A stretch of DNA of 64,000 nt from Kitagawia praeruptora. Taxonomy: Eukaryota > Streptophyta > Magnoliopsida > Apiales > Apiaceae. Below the pieces are notes generated by a model. That model saw only the letters and a program-made list of their open reading frames with translations, had not been told where the DNA came from and ran no database searches. This document shows positions 34,081 through 45,240 of the stretch, one piece after another (position 1 is the stretch's first letter; every line of letters begins with the position of its first letter). Made by a program: the position numbers and the translations under genes. The stretch spans positions 77,123,501 through 77,187,500 of the forward strand of contig CM075344.1 in NCBI GenBank assembly GCA_037693485.1. Direction: 5' to 3'.

Positions 34081-34444
34081 TAGCATCTCCAACGGGGAAA
34101 AACCGTTAGCTAAAAGTTTAGGTAGAATACCTTAAATAAAAATTATAGAAATTGTGTAAAAAAAATTGCACTCCAACGGTACAAACTCCTTATGTATAAT
34201 TTTAACCAACCCCGTTATATTGGCTATATTTATCGAACTATAAAGACCTATAGCAAAATTACACGTCATCTATTATCATATTAAAAGAATACATTCTATT
34301 TATAACAACTTGAAATAATAATAAAATACTATTTTTAAATTATAGCCAACTATTATAGCCAACACCGTTGGAGTACAAAACCTTACAGGTTCTGCAAATA
34401 TTATTTTAGCCAACCATTTTTAGCCAGCCCCGTTGAAGATGCTC
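34081..34444. mobile_element. Tourist-like (PIF/Harbinger-type) MITE, copy 1
   Basis: TAGCATCTCCAACGGGG at the left and GAGCATCTTCAACGGGG (reversed) at the right form the TIR, with TAA on both flanks. Three-base TWA duplications are typical of PIF/Harbinger. 364 bp. Confidence 0.78.
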
Positions 34445-34447
34445 TAA

Positions 34448-34832
34448 GAGCATCTCCAATGGGAGAGATCCCTTAGCTAAATTTTAAAATTAATTACCAT
34501 AAATAAAAATTATAAAGAATGTGTAAAAAAAATTACACTCCAATGGGACAAAACTGTTATCTATAATTATAGATAATCTCTTGATGTTGGCTATATTTGT
34601 CGAACCTCTAGAGACCTGTAGTGAATTGCCACATCACTTATTTCTATATTAAAATTATATATTCCATTAATAACAACTTGAAATATTAATAACATACCAT
34701 TTTTAAAATATAGCCAATCATTATAGCCAATACCCTCGGAACACAATGTCTTACAGGTTCGACAAATTTTACATAATCAATATTTTATGTAATTTAGCCA
34801 ATCATTTTTAGCTAACGCAATTGGAGATGCTC
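34448..34832. mobile_element. Tourist-like MITE, copy 2, directly adjacent
   Basis: Same family, TIR GAGCATCTCCAATGGG and reversed GAGCATCTCCAATTGC, sharing one TAA duplication with copy 1 (34445-34447) and another at 34833-34835. 385 bp. A third decayed copy appears to begin near 34864 (GAGCATTTCCAATG) and is split by the LTR element at 34967. Confidence 0.78.
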
Positions 34833-34966
34833 TAAGCATGAAATATTAAAATCAATGAAATTAGAGCATTTCCAATGAACTCCTTAACTATAATATCTAC
34901 TGGCAATAATATGTAAAAAATTTAATATTGTAATGCATCAAAATTCTTAGCAAAAATTATAGACAT

Positions 34967-37621
34967 TGTTGTTGGAGGAATTTCGTAACAACACGAAATC
35001 GGAGGTTTGCTGGAATAATAGAGCGAAATTATGAGTGTGACTGTTTTAGAGGATTTAAGGGTTTAGGGTTTATGAAAAAAGAGGGGGCTGGACTTGGCAG
35101 GTGTCTCGATTTGTCTCGTGTATCGGATTCCATATCGTACCAAGATGCCTGCGTACCTATATGTTTATATAGGATCAAGCCCCACGCAGTTCTGTGAATT
35201 AATTGGGCTTATCCCGAGAGACTTAAGGGATAAGTTATGTTAATGTGGGTAATAATTGATTTTATCTGATTTAATCTTATCGTTGTGATATCTTCCGGAT
35301 TTGAAGAATATCGTTTGGATATATTTTATGTTATTGATTGATTGAGATTGATTCTTTCCTCATTTCAGAGAGAGGATAAAACTTAGTGGTTAAGCAATAA
35401 TTATTAATCTGAATTAATAATTAATAAATATTAGGAATTTGGGAGATTATTAGACATGCCGAAATTATGGCATAACAACTAGCCCCCAGTTCTTCAGTGT
35501 AGCTTGCTGCAGTGGAGAACTAAACATTCTTCAAGCTTCCAAATTTCTTGAGTCGCTGAAACCACTGAAAGTAGAAGATTAGTAAAACATTTAGAGCACC
35601 AATGTGCTCGTTAGGCGTATGCAGATGCAAGTATGATAGCATGTGATAACCAGTATAAGATATATATTTGCCAAGGTTTCAAATGTGCGAGCATAAATAA
35701 TATTTTTGAAATCCTTTGCGATCCTTGTTGTCTAGTTAGGACCTTGGCGCTTGTATATATCCCGAGTAGGCATACACGCTTTTCAAGTGTCTGATGCAAC
35801 CACATAAGGATGTGTCTAGCGGAGTCTTCACTGAGAGATGTCTCAGTGAAGAGATGTAGATGAGATCTTGGCGAAGAGTTGTAGATAGTTTGCATAGGGA
35901 TGCCTCCACCCATGCGATCTTGTGAGATCTGGCCATGGGCCTTCAATAAAGATAGTTTGCATAGGGATGCCTCCACCCATGCGATCTTGAGAGATCTGGC
36001 CATGGGCCTTCAATAATCCAGATGGTGCTGCACTGCACTTTACTAAGCATGTAGCATTCCAGGCTACCCTACTTGACAATTTAGTTCGCAAGTTTGAAAA
36101 TATTTTTGACATATATGTACTATCGCGACGATATATGAAAAATATTTTACAAATCCAAATGCAATAATAAATATGCTCTTTTAAGAATGTCGCGATATTT
36201 ATTTTCTTCGAAAATAATGCTCCTTTTCTTTGTAGAAAATCTTTTACAAAATTATGCGTCTCACATGTTTTTTTTTCGTTTAAAGCATGCAGCTCGTACG
36301 AGATTGTAAAAAATCCGCAATCAATCCATCGAAAGAAATATCCATAATTCATCGGCATAAAATGTCGCTAATTCATCAACATAAATATCTCGTACGATAT
36401 TTTCTAAATCGCAATAATTTTACAAGCATAAAAATATCTATTGCTCGCACGAATTTTCTGAATAATAAATATTTTTCTTGAAAAATATTTAAAAACATGA
36501 TGCATGCGTGCACTAATAAATAATTAATTGCAGAAAATAAAATTAAAAGTTAAAAAACTTATCTTTATTTACAAGTCGGGTCGAACTGATTTACGACACT
36601 GCAATTGATCGTTGTTGGTGTCCGATTGCTGCTGGTGCGACGCCTGCTAACGTGTTGCATTTTTTTTCCCTTACATCGGGGCCCACCATATGTATGCAAA
36701 CAAGCTGCCATGTTCGTCACTCCTTTGTTAATGGTGTGTGCCTCCTCTTAACATTTTTGCTTCCAATTTTTTTTTTTTTTTGTTGCTGGTCCCACGAACA
36801 ACTCATTCCATATCTTCGTCTTCTTTTTATTTGTTGAACTCTTACAGGTCCCATCCTTTTTATGCCTGGTTGCTGATTCTCTAAAGCTTGTTGTTGCACT
36901 AGTGCACCGTGTCCAATTTTTTTTTTCCTGCCGCTTCTACTTGCCTCTATCTCGAACACAAGCTACTGCTTTTAATGTTGTCGTCGTTACAACTGCTATC
37001 TTAACCGTTGAAGCCCCCAATTGTTTGTTAATAAAAACCCAAAAACCCAATAATTAGATATAATTATTCGTCCTCCACGAATAATAAAATCCCCTCCTTC
37101 TAGCGCCAAATGTTGTTGGAGGAATTTCGTAACAACACGAAATCGGAGGTTTGCTGGAATAATAGAGCGAAATTATGAGTGTGACTGTTTTAGAGGATTT
37201 AAGGGTTTAGGGTTTATGAAAAAAGAGGGGGCTGGACTTGGCAGGTGTCTCGATTTGTCTCGTGTATCGGATTCCATATCGTACCAAGATGCCTGCGTAC
37301 CTATATGTTTATATAGGATCAAGCCCCACGCAGTTCTGTGAATTAATTGGGCTTATCCCGAGAGACTTAAGGGATAAGTTATGTTAATGTGGGTAATAAT
37401 TGATTTTATCTGATTTAATCTTATCGTTGTGATATCTTCCGGATTTGAAGAATATCGTTTGGATATATTTTATGTTATTGATTGATTGAGATTGATTCTT
37501 TCCTCATTTCAGAGAGAGGATAAAACTTAGTGGTTAAGCAATAATTATTAATCTGAATTAATAATTAATAAATATTAGGAATTTGGGAGATTATTAGACA
37601 TGCCGAAATTATGGCATAACA
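34967..37621 (-). mobile_element. Non-autonomous LTR retrotransposon, 2655 bp, identical LTRs
   Basis: Two LTRs of 511 bp (34967-35477 and 37111-37621) that I read as identical, flanked by the 5-bp duplication GACAT (34962-34966 and 37622-37626). On the minus strand the primer site is TGGCGCTAGAAGGAGGGG (37108-37091), two bases from the LTR, and a purine-rich GAAGAACTGGGGGCTAGT (35495-35478) precedes the other LTR. A TATA-like TATATAAAC on the minus strand lies near 35172. This gives the orientation as minus. The 1.6-kb interior has no gag or pol, so it depends on another element. The size is between TRIM and LARD. Confidence 0.93.
35478..37110 (-). other. Interior of the non-autonomous LTR element
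   Basis: No protein domain recognised. A 67-bp direct duplication (GATAGTTTGCATAGGGATGC...GGCCATGGGCCTTCAATAA) lies at about 35885-35950 and 35952-36018. Long reading frames here, such as 36358-35843 on the minus strand, have no recognisable motifs. Confidence 0.6.
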
Positions 37622-37626
37622 GACAT

Positions 37627-38220
37627 TAATCATGTTTTATGGATTATATTTATCAAACATGTATTTATTTTAATAAAAAAATATACTGAATATGTATTAT
37701 AACTAATCCCGAATTCCCTCCATTTTCTGGTGTAAAATTTCAATTATTTTTAAACATTCAATATAATTATTGTCTCGGAAATGTTCAATGTTGGATGAAA
37801 AGGTGATGAAAGAAGAAGCAATTCGATGGCAGTTTTTATGATGTGGGTTTTGCAATTAATACGTATTAATTTATAACGGTTATTTTCACAACTCATTTTG
37901 AGAAAATGAAAGATGAGTATAGTAGAAAAATAAATCAGCAAATACTGGTTATAACGAAAATAATATTAGTGACGGGCTTGGCTAAGATTTATTTTAGGTT
38001 CTCTAACTCCTCATAAAAATCTTTGTTTAATAAAGTGCCTCATAAAAACCTTTTCTAAATAAAGTGCCGCTATCTTCATTTTTTTTAATAGTCGTCCATT
38101 TCGTGAAGGTCATGCACTAATACACATGTTTTTATATTTTGCTTATTTGTTTTTCTTGCTCAAAGAGCATTTTAAAGGCGAAAAAATTCTTATATATTTT
38201 AACAAAATCATGTACATATA
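37627..38220. other. AT-rich interval, rest of decayed MITE and unassigned sequence
   Basis: No coding evidence. The first part probably continues the MITE interrupted by the LTR element. Confidence 0.35.
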
Positions 38221-38815
38221 AGTAGTGATGAGTATTCGGTAATTCGGTAAAATAATCAAATCGAACCGAATTACCGAAATACCGAATAATGCCAAATATT
38301 ATAACCGAATACCGAACCGAAATATTTCGGTTATTTCGGTTATTTTACCGAAATAACCGAATTATATATATTTATATATTTTATTTTACAAATTAAATAT
38401 AAATATATAAATATTATTATTTATTTTACATATAAAAATTATTATTTGACTTATAAAAATTTATTATTTTACATGTAAAATATAAAAAAAATATTATTTT
38501 ACATATAAATTATTATTTTACATATAAAATATAAATATTATTATTTTAGATACAAAATATTATTATTTTAGATACAAAAAATTATTATTTTACATATAAA
38601 AACTATTATTTAATATATAAAATATTATTATTTTACATGTAAAATGTAAATATTATTATTTATTATATATTTCGGTTAATTCGGTAATTTCGGTAATTTC
38701 GATTAAAAAACCGAAATAACCGAATAACTGAAATATCATAACCGAATACCGAACCGAATTATTTTGATTATTTGGTTCGGTATTCGGTTAACCGAATCGA
38801 ATACTCACCCCTACT
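38221..38815. mobile_element. TIR element rich in TTCGGT/ACCGAA, hAT-like
   Basis: Left end AGTAGTGATGAGTATTCGGT and reversed right end AGTAGGGGTGAGTATTCGAT. Both subterminal regions carry many CGGTAATTCGGT/ACCGAATACCG copies. The centre is an AT-rich TATTATTTTACATATAAAA array. This style is common in plant hAT-derived elements. No target duplication could be settled. Confidence 0.65.
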
Positions 38816-38828
38816 TATAAGTTGGTTA

Positions 38829-39119
38829 CTCCTTTTGTCCCTCTCATTTCTTTACAGTTACTATTTTGGGGTGTCTCTCTCATTTCTTTACATTCCAAAA
38901 ATAGTAAGTTTCTCCCACTATTACACCCACTATCTCATATATTTAACAATAAAAAACACTATTACACCCACTACTTTCCTCCACTATCTCAAATCTATAA
39001 TTAAATATTAATAGGTCTCACCACTTTACCCACTTTTTATCTAACTTTACTCACTTTTTACACATTTTCTTGGTCTCCGTGTCCATCCCCATGTAAACAA
39101 CCATGAGGGACGGAGGGAG
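38829..39119. mobile_element. Stowaway-type MITE
   Basis: 291 bp, TIRs CTCCTTTTGTCCCTCTCATT and reversed CTCCCTCCGTCCCTCATGGT, flanked by TA. It resembles the copy at 28259 internally (TTCTTTACA, ACACCCACTA). Confidence 0.88.
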
Positions 39120-39177
39120 TACATTTTAACATGAAACTGTTACTAATATCTAAAGAACTAAAATTGTAAAAGATTAT

Positions 39178-39394
39178 GGGCCCGTTTGGGAAATCTTATT
39201 TTTCAGAAATAAGTTACTTATTCTGGAAAAAAGTTAGAAAATATGTACCTTTTTCTGAAATAAGTAACTTATTTTTGCAAGATAACGAATATTAAACTCC
39301 CCATACACATTTTTCACTAAAAAAAAATGTAAATATGAAATTTTTTTCGAAATAAGTAACTTATAAGTCCTTCTTCAGAATTGCCAAACGGGCA
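39178..39394. mobile_element. hAT-type MITE with GGGCCCGTTTGG ends
   Basis: Left GGGCCCGTTTGGGAAATC and reversed right GTGCCCGTTTGGCAATTC, with further inverted similarity inside (AAATAAGTTACTTAT). The GGGC..CGTTTGG terminus is common in plant hAT MITEs. Target duplication not clear. Confidence 0.65.
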
Positions 39395-40414
39395 CTATAT
39401 TTGTTGATCAAGCTCATTGTTTTAAATTTTATAAAATGTAATAAGAGACAACACATAATCATTGTTGATAAGATTTAAATTAAGTAATTTAAAAAATATT
39501 CATTAAATTATTATCAAATATAAATTTTATAAACGGGCTACGGCCAAACAAAATGTACCTAATGAATTAATTTTTAGTTTTCTCCATGTCATGTTTCTAA
39601 CTTTTAAATTTAGACAAATGCACTCATACGGGCATACCCAAAATTATGTTACATTAACACAAATATTAAAGTGCTTAATAAGATTTTTATGACTTTGATT
39701 TAAATGTCTAATGTTATCGAAATTAGTAATATCAACTAAATAAGACGTAATTACGATATATTTAATATTTATCATTCTAATTTTAAAATTACTCTTATAT
39801 TTTTAAAATTCAAAGTATATTTTTTGTTTTATATAATCTTAATTTTGAAATTACTTATAAGATAATGTTTCAAGCCACTATTTTGAAGGAAAAGTTTTCA
39901 ATAATTAATATTTATTTTCGAACCCAGTTAATATTTTTAATAGATAAATATGCTTATGATAATAAAATTTCTATAAAATATAAAATATTGGAGCATGAAT
40001 TGAATTTTATAAGTTAACGTTTTTATGACCGCGCGTAGCGCGGCTATGTAACCTAGTATAAATTAAAGAGAATAATGTTTCTCGGGTAACTTAGGAAACT
40101 TACCTGAATTAAAGAGAATAATGTTTCTCAGATAATCTCAGAAAAAGCAAACCCTAAATTAAATTAAAATAATTGAAAATCGATTACTTAAGAGACTTGT
40201 GAATTTTCAAAGTCTTCCATTTTCCTAATTTACACATGCTTATAAAAAAAAAATTAATTTGATACTTCTTTCGTCCCATTTTTATTGTTTACTATTTTCA
40301 TTTTCGTTTGCGCCAAAAAAATTGTGCATATTTAATAATTATTATAAATTGATAAGTCATTTTTTTTAGAATATAAATTGATAAGTCTAATCTCATTACT
40401 ACCCATAATTATTA
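39395..40414. other. AT-rich interval with a short direct duplication
   Basis: AATTAAAGAGAATAATGTTT-CTC occurs at about 40063 and 40108. The Helitron-type hairpin at 40029 lies here. No coding sequence is seen. Confidence 0.4.
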
Positions 40415-40490
40415 CTCCCTCCGTCCCATTCAGTTGTTTACACTTTTCAAGAATTGTCCGGCACGTATTTTAAGGTGAATTTTAAGAAAG
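40415..40490. mobile_element. One end of a Stowaway MITE
   Basis: TA followed by CTCCCTCCGTCCCATTCAGT and GTCCGGCACGTATTTTAAGG, matching the left end of the MITE at 32700. The other end is missing. Confidence 0.7.
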
Positions 40491-40699
40491 GAACAATAGT
40501 AATTTAAAAAAGAAACAGTAGTAATTTTTTAAAGCTTAACTTTAAAAAGGAACAATTTTGTGAGCTCAATAATAATTTAAGAAAGTTATCAATATATTTA
40601 ATTTAATTGAATAAAAAATGGATTCGATTATAGATAATAAAATTGGAAGAAAGAAGTATATGATATGACTAAAATCTTTTAAAATCAGTTTAAACTTAA

Positions 40700-40940
40700 T
40701 TTCTTCGAATTCACGTTACTTGGAAAAAATTAGAGTAGTAAATAAATGGAACTCGGACGAACTTGGACGAACTTTTAATGAACACGAAAAAAATCTTAAC
40801 GAATCGAACAATGTTCGATAACCTTATGTGACAGATTTTCTTTTCTGTATTCGTTAAGCATTCGAACGAACACGAGCGAACACCGAACTGTTCGCAAACA
40901 TATTGAACGGAACCGAACAAGAACTGTTCGTTAACATTTT
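40700..40940. repeat. CGAAC-rich repeat, copy 1
   Basis: Many GAACGAAC, GAACTTGGACGAACTT and TTCGTTAAG motifs. A second copy in the same orientation lies at 44925-45105 (both have ACGAACTTTTAA, then TTTCTT.T....GTTAAGCA..CGAAC). It looks like a terminal region of a hAT-like element. Confidence 0.5.
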
Positions 40941-41078
40941 ATATCTTCAAAATTTTTAAACCTATTTTTAACTTAATTTAATATAAAAAAATTAGTTCAA
41001 CTATTATTTAAATATTTTTAACCCATACAATATCTATTTTAGACAATTTTAAAATTATAAAATTATAAAATACATAAT

Positions 41079-41291
41079 ACGAAGATGTATCGAGATTGAA
41101 GGAAAATTTTTGGTAGCCAGACATGAAATGAGAAATCGATAAATGGATAAGCAAGTGTTATACCTGTCAAAGAGTAGTTAGAGCGGAACATGAGGAACCG
41201 AGTGGATTACTATAGCCAATAGATATTTCTGAGTAGAAGCGGAAACATCTTGCCATGGATTTTATAGTGGGATTGCCAAAGACTAGAGCTA
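41079..41291 (+). pseudogene. Relic of a Ty3/gypsy chromovirus-type integrase
   Basis: In one frame the sequence reads TKMYRD, then FW.PDMK and KWISKCYTCQRVVRAEHEEP, then SGLL and HLAMDFIVGLPKTRA, interrupted by at least four stops. This is the second half of the zinc-binding domain (CXXC) and the start of the catalytic core (MDFIVGLP) of a gypsy integrase. It breaks off at an AT tract next to the Mutator-like element. Only about 210 bp survive. Confidence 0.8.
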
Positions 41292-41374
41292 TATGGATAC
41301 TACATTATATATATATATATATATACCATAGCCACCGTTGGTTGGAAACTAGTGCCCAACCACCAACTCGTACA

Positions 41375-41990
41375 CTGTCGCAAGCCTTCATTGCGGTAGG
41401 AAAAAATATGCCTGCCGCAATGAAGACTTGCGGCAGTATCTTAAATGTCTTAAAAAAATCATTCCTATAATGGGAGTTGATCTCAGGAACTTCTCCAAGA
41501 ACATAAACCACTTAACCACTACACCAAGTAAACCTTTTAATAAATTTCCCCAAAACAGTTTTATACATTATTTTCTATAAACAGTATTATAAAACATATG
41601 ATTTTACATTATTATACTTTTATATTTATTAGTTATTAAAATTAATAAAAATTGGTAAATTAATACATAATAAAATATAAAAATGTTTATAGAATTTTAA
41701 TTATTACATAAAATTTTAAATAAATTAATATAGTTTTATATTTAATAAAATTAATAAATATGAATAATTTCAAATATAGGAACCAATATAAATATGAAAA
41801 TACGTTTTCACCCTCCAAAATACTGCCGCAATGATACAAGGCGGATGCGTAAAAATGAAATTACCTTTTTACCCTTAGTTTAACTACCGCAATGAAACAT
41901 TGCGGATGTTTAAAAATTGAAATTACCTTTTTACCCTTATTATTACTGCCGCAATGAAACATTGCGGATTCCCAAACATATACAACGAGC
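41375..41990. repeat. Subterminal CCGCAATG repeats, left side
   Basis: Copies of the CTGCCGCAATG/CATTGCGG motif near 41390, 41413, 41823, 41886 and 41947, several as GCCGCAATGAAACATTGCGG palindromes. They could be transposase-binding sites or simply amplified repeats. Confidence 0.6.
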
Positions 41991-42189
41991 AATTGCGGTT
42001 ACCGCGACCCGAACTAAACCCTAATTAAACACAGAGCTGCGATCTCAGGCGATTTCCAGCCGATTCCGGGCGATTTACACACAGAGTTGCGATGTCAGGC
42101 GATCTTCCTCCTCAAGGTATCTTCTAATTGACACTTACACACACACGCACGTAGTTATACATACACACACACGCACTACTATATACATT

Positions 42190-43589
42190 GCTAATTATTG
42201 TAGTGGGAATAGCATTTCCCAAAGCAATGTCTTGATCGGTAATTATTGTAGTGGGAGGTTTGTTGTCAACGGCTTCCAACCAAGTTTCTTAAACCCATTT
42301 ATAAGATGTCTCGGTCTCATCTCTCATGAGTGCAAATCCAAACAAAATATTTTGGTAATGGTGGTTCACCCTCGTAATAGGTATGAAAGGCATACAATAC
42401 CTATTCGTTCGATAAGTTGAGTCGAACGTCACCACATCACCAAAATTCTTATAAGCGTTCATGCATCGAGGATCAACCCATACCAAACCTTTAACACGAT
42501 TCTCGTTATCCACATCCACTGGATAGAAGAAATGACCAAACGCATTCTCTTGTTGTAATTTTCGTAACAAGATCAAGCCACACTCCGCATCACCGGAATC
42601 AAATACTCGGTGCCGAATATCTGTATGACATTGCGTACATATTGATTAGAAAACCCTAAATTTTCAATGCCTCCACATGTCTCACCAAGATATTTTATCA
42701 CTTTACTCGTCTCGATCCCCGATTTGTTAAATAAATCAATCAATGATCGGGTGATCGGATCGATGTTGCGCGATGTTTGAAAAAATTGTCTCTTATCCGT
42801 GTTACCATGGCATTATTGTGCTTCAAATCAACCAAAATTACCTTCCATTTGTTTACATTCACTAGGTGACATACGTACATTCGTGCACGACAATTCGTTC
42901 GTGGATCTACATCCCTAATGTGTCATTTTCCTTTATCACGATAATCCGATTCCGGTGCTACTCTTCCACCCTTCTTACAAATAAACAAATGGGATGATGG
43001 ATCATGACTGCGTTGATGTTTATGAGTATTCCTAATTATTATCTCGAATCCGACATTTCGACCATAATTTCTATAAAAACTTTCTGCCTCATCTAATGTA
43101 TCGAAAATCATTCCAACACAAGGCACAACCTTATTAACATCCTCAAATTTAAACTCACAATTTTCGTTTCCAATATCCTCATCATCATCATTTTTTCCCA
43201 TCCTAATATCCTCATCATCATCAATTTTTCCCATCCTAATATCCTCATCATCATCAATTTTTCCCATCCTAATATCCTCATCTCCTTCATCATCATTTTT
43301 TCCCATCCCAAATTTCTCATCTTTTTCATCATTACCATCACTAATAATTATCTTGTTTTTACCCTTTCCACCATCATTTTTTCCCCACCAACATCATCAA
43401 CATTCATTTTATTTTTATGAACATTGTAATTCACTCTACGTTTATGAACACTACTATAATAATTATCAATATCTACATCATCAACGAATAATTTACGAGA
43501 AACATGTTTTTTTTAACGGGCGGCATAACATAATCATCACCATTACGTTCACTAGATGAACTGGAGGAGCTAAATAAAAATGAAGTCAT
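42190..43589 (-). pseudogene. MULE transposase relic of the FAR1/FHY3 type
   Basis: From ATG 43589 the minus strand reads a Ser-rich start, an acidic repeat (GK.DDDEDIRM repeated, about 43150-43330) and a FAR1 DNA-binding domain (PCVGMIFDTLDEAESFYRNY, then FICKKGG). Past a small frame break it continues with CRARMYVC, FNKSGIETSKVIKYL, GFSNQYVRN, DAECGLILLRKLQQEN and the MULE core VTFDSTYRTNRYCMPFIP with the first catalytic Asp. After a stop it reaches TDQDIALGNAI with the second Asp, near 42195. The third catalytic residue and the SWIM finger are missing. Several stops and frameshifts make it non-functional. Domesticated relatives are FAR1/FHY3 transcription factors. Confidence 0.85.
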
Positions 43590-43727
43590 TGAATAGAGAG
43601 GACTAACCCTAATTTTGGATGAATTTTTGAGTTCCAAATCCTTAAAAATCGTAGGTATTTCTCTACTGTTTGAAAAAAGGAAAGTGGAGATGAAAAATTA
43701 TGTAACCTTAAAGGAGAGAGGTTTCAC

Positions 43728-43910
43728 GCCTGCCGCAATGTTTCATTGCGGCAGGAAGTATTAAATGTGAACTACAGCAACCAAACAATGCGGCAGGTGG
43801 TTCATTTATTATCAGTCAACAATCGTAATTAATACTGAAAACTTTTTCTGGGCCACAACTACACATTGCGGCATTAAAAGCTGCCGCAATGGCTCATTGC
43901 GGCAGTAATT
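43728..43910. repeat. CTGCCGCAATG palindromes, right side
   Basis: CTGCCGCAATGTTTCATTGC-GGCAG near 43730-43755 is an almost perfect palindrome. More copies occur near 43786 and 43863-43905. Others lie at 44750-44840 next to the right terminus. Confidence 0.7.
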
Positions 43911-44476
43911 TAAGATTTTTTTTATTATTATTATTTTATTTTTAAATCTTCAAATACGCATCCAAATAATAAACTATATTAATTTTAACTTTAAAGTATC
44001 TTTAATAATGTATTATGAATACTTTTTATGTAGTTTAAATAATGATGGATTGACATGTACATCTCAATCTTAGATAACTGTTGAAAAATCAATCAGTACG
44101 GTAACATTTTTTTTTATTTTTTCTATCTAAAATATTCAATATAATTTTTTTCTTAACGCTTTCATTCATTTTAACTTACATTACTGTTTTATGCTATTTT
44201 TTTCATTTTTAAGAATATAATAATATATATTATCATTTTTTTTCAAATTTTGACTTTACATAACATTTTTTTCCTAATTTTTTTTTAAATTTAATTAATT
44301 AATAATTTAAATGTTTCATGGTTGGAAGTCATTCTCATGTTCATCAACTCGTCTATACACATTTTTTATATGTTATTATCTATTAATTTATTATTTTTTA
44401 TTAATTTTATAAATATATATCAAATTACAATAATGTAAAATAATATGTAAGATAATGTTTGCTTAAACTTGCAAGA

Positions 44477-44538
44477 GTACAAGTTGGTGGTGTGGCAAAA
44501 TGTTTGTTTCATTTGGAAAAGGTCAAGAGTTCGAATCC
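44477..44538 (+). other. tRNA-like A-box/B-box segment, copy 1
   Basis: AAGTTGGTGGTGTGGCAAAA resembles an RNA polymerase III A box and GAGTTCGAATCC a B box, about 45 bp apart as in a tRNA. No full cloverleaf or acceptor stem can be drawn. It may be SINE-derived. Confidence 0.45.
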
Positions 44539-44642
44539 AAACGAATGGTTTTCATTTACTATTTTTTATTATTTTATAAATAAATATTTATCAAATTAAT
44601 AATTTAAAATAATATATATTAGATATTTTTTAAAAATTTCTA

Positions 44643-44706
44643 GAGTACAAGTTGGTGGAGTGGCAAAAGTTTTGTATAATTTGTAAAAGGTCAAGAGTTC
44701 GAATCC
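44643..44706 (+). other. tRNA-like A-box/B-box segment, copy 2
   Basis: AGTTGGTGGAGTGGCAAAAG and GAGTTCGAATCC with the same spacing as copy 1, some 168 bp downstream, and the flanking GTACA and GGTCAA also shared. Part of a short tandem duplication within the Mutator-like element. Confidence 0.45.
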
Positions 44707-44924
44707 AAACTTATGCTATGTTTTTTTATTTAAACAACTAATAAATCCAGCCGCAATGAAGGGCTGCGGCAGTGATATTTTTTACTACTACCGCAATGAA
44801 GGGCTGCAGCAGTGCTACAGCAATGAAGAGTTGCGGCAGTACTGGTTGTTGTTCCAACCAACGGTGGTTGTGGACCAAAACTTATATATATATGTAATAT
44901 TGTAAATATTATTGTTTTTTATCG

Positions 44925-45105
44925 AACGAACGCGAGCTAACCGAACTCGAACGAACTCAGACGAACTTTTAACGAACCGAACTGTCGAACTTATCGAACA
45001 AATTTTCTTGTCCGTGTCCGTGTTGTTAAGCAATCGAACCTAACTTAACGAACTCGAACACGAGCGAACTTACCGAACTACTCGATTCAATTCGCTTACA
45101 ACTCT
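44925..45105. repeat. CGAAC-rich repeat, copy 2
   Basis: Same family and orientation as 40700-40940. The Mutator-like element lies between the two copies. Confidence 0.5.
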
Positions 45106-45172
45106 TGAAAAAATTACAACGAAAGGATAAACTAGGATCGAAATTCATAGTTTGCATACACTTCATTCCCTA

Positions 45173-45240
45173 TCTATACTGTTATATAATAGCTATAATA
45201 GCTGGAAGATTAAAAGTTTAGCCGATATGTTACATGTTGA
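45173..45240 (+). mobile_element. Helitron-type 5' terminus
   Basis: TCTATACTGTTATATAATAG preceded by A, similar to the starts at 33070 and 46744. Its own 3' end is not certain. Candidates are the CTAG hairpins at 48366, 52639 or 53024. Confidence 0.45.

Larger units (their letters stand above)
33070..40056 (+). mobile_element. Possible Helitron, about 7 kb, with nested insertions
   Basis: TCTATACTATCTATAATAG at 33070 follows an A, as expected for a Helitron 5' end. At 40029-40043 CCGCGCGTAGCGCGG forms a hairpin, followed by CTATGTAACCTAG and a T, a typical 3' end. Insertion between A and T is the Helitron rule. No Rep/helicase coding is seen. Several MITEs and an LTR element lie inside. That both ends belong to one element is an inference. 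They could be two different truncated copies. Confidence 0.35.
41326..44875 (-). mobile_element. Mutator-like element with decayed FAR1-type transposase
   Basis: Short inverted ends: CCACCGTTGGTTGGAA at 41332 and its reverse complement TTCCAACCAACGGTGG at 44852, each next to a TA run. Inside lie a minus-strand MULE/FAR1 transposase relic and a set of CTGCCGCAATG palindromes in both subterminal regions. Length is about 3.55 kb. The exact ends and target duplication are obscured by the TA tracts. Confidence 0.65.

Noticed and set aside
35843..36358. 171-codon minus-strand frame inside the non-autonomous LTR element
   Set aside because: No gag, protease or other motif; the repeated GLLKAHGQISQDRMGG-like part comes from a DNA duplication.
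34967..37621. Segmental direct duplication of a 511-bp host sequence
   Set aside because: The GACAT target duplication, TG...CA ends, primer site and polypurine tract show that these are LTRs.
42289..43306. Functional FAR1/FHY3-type host transcription factor
   Set aside because: The frame is broken several times, lacks the SWIM finger and third catalytic residue, and lies within transposon ends.
44477..44706. Functional tRNA genes
   Set aside because: A-box and B-box-like words are present but no acceptor stem or anticodon arm can be formed.
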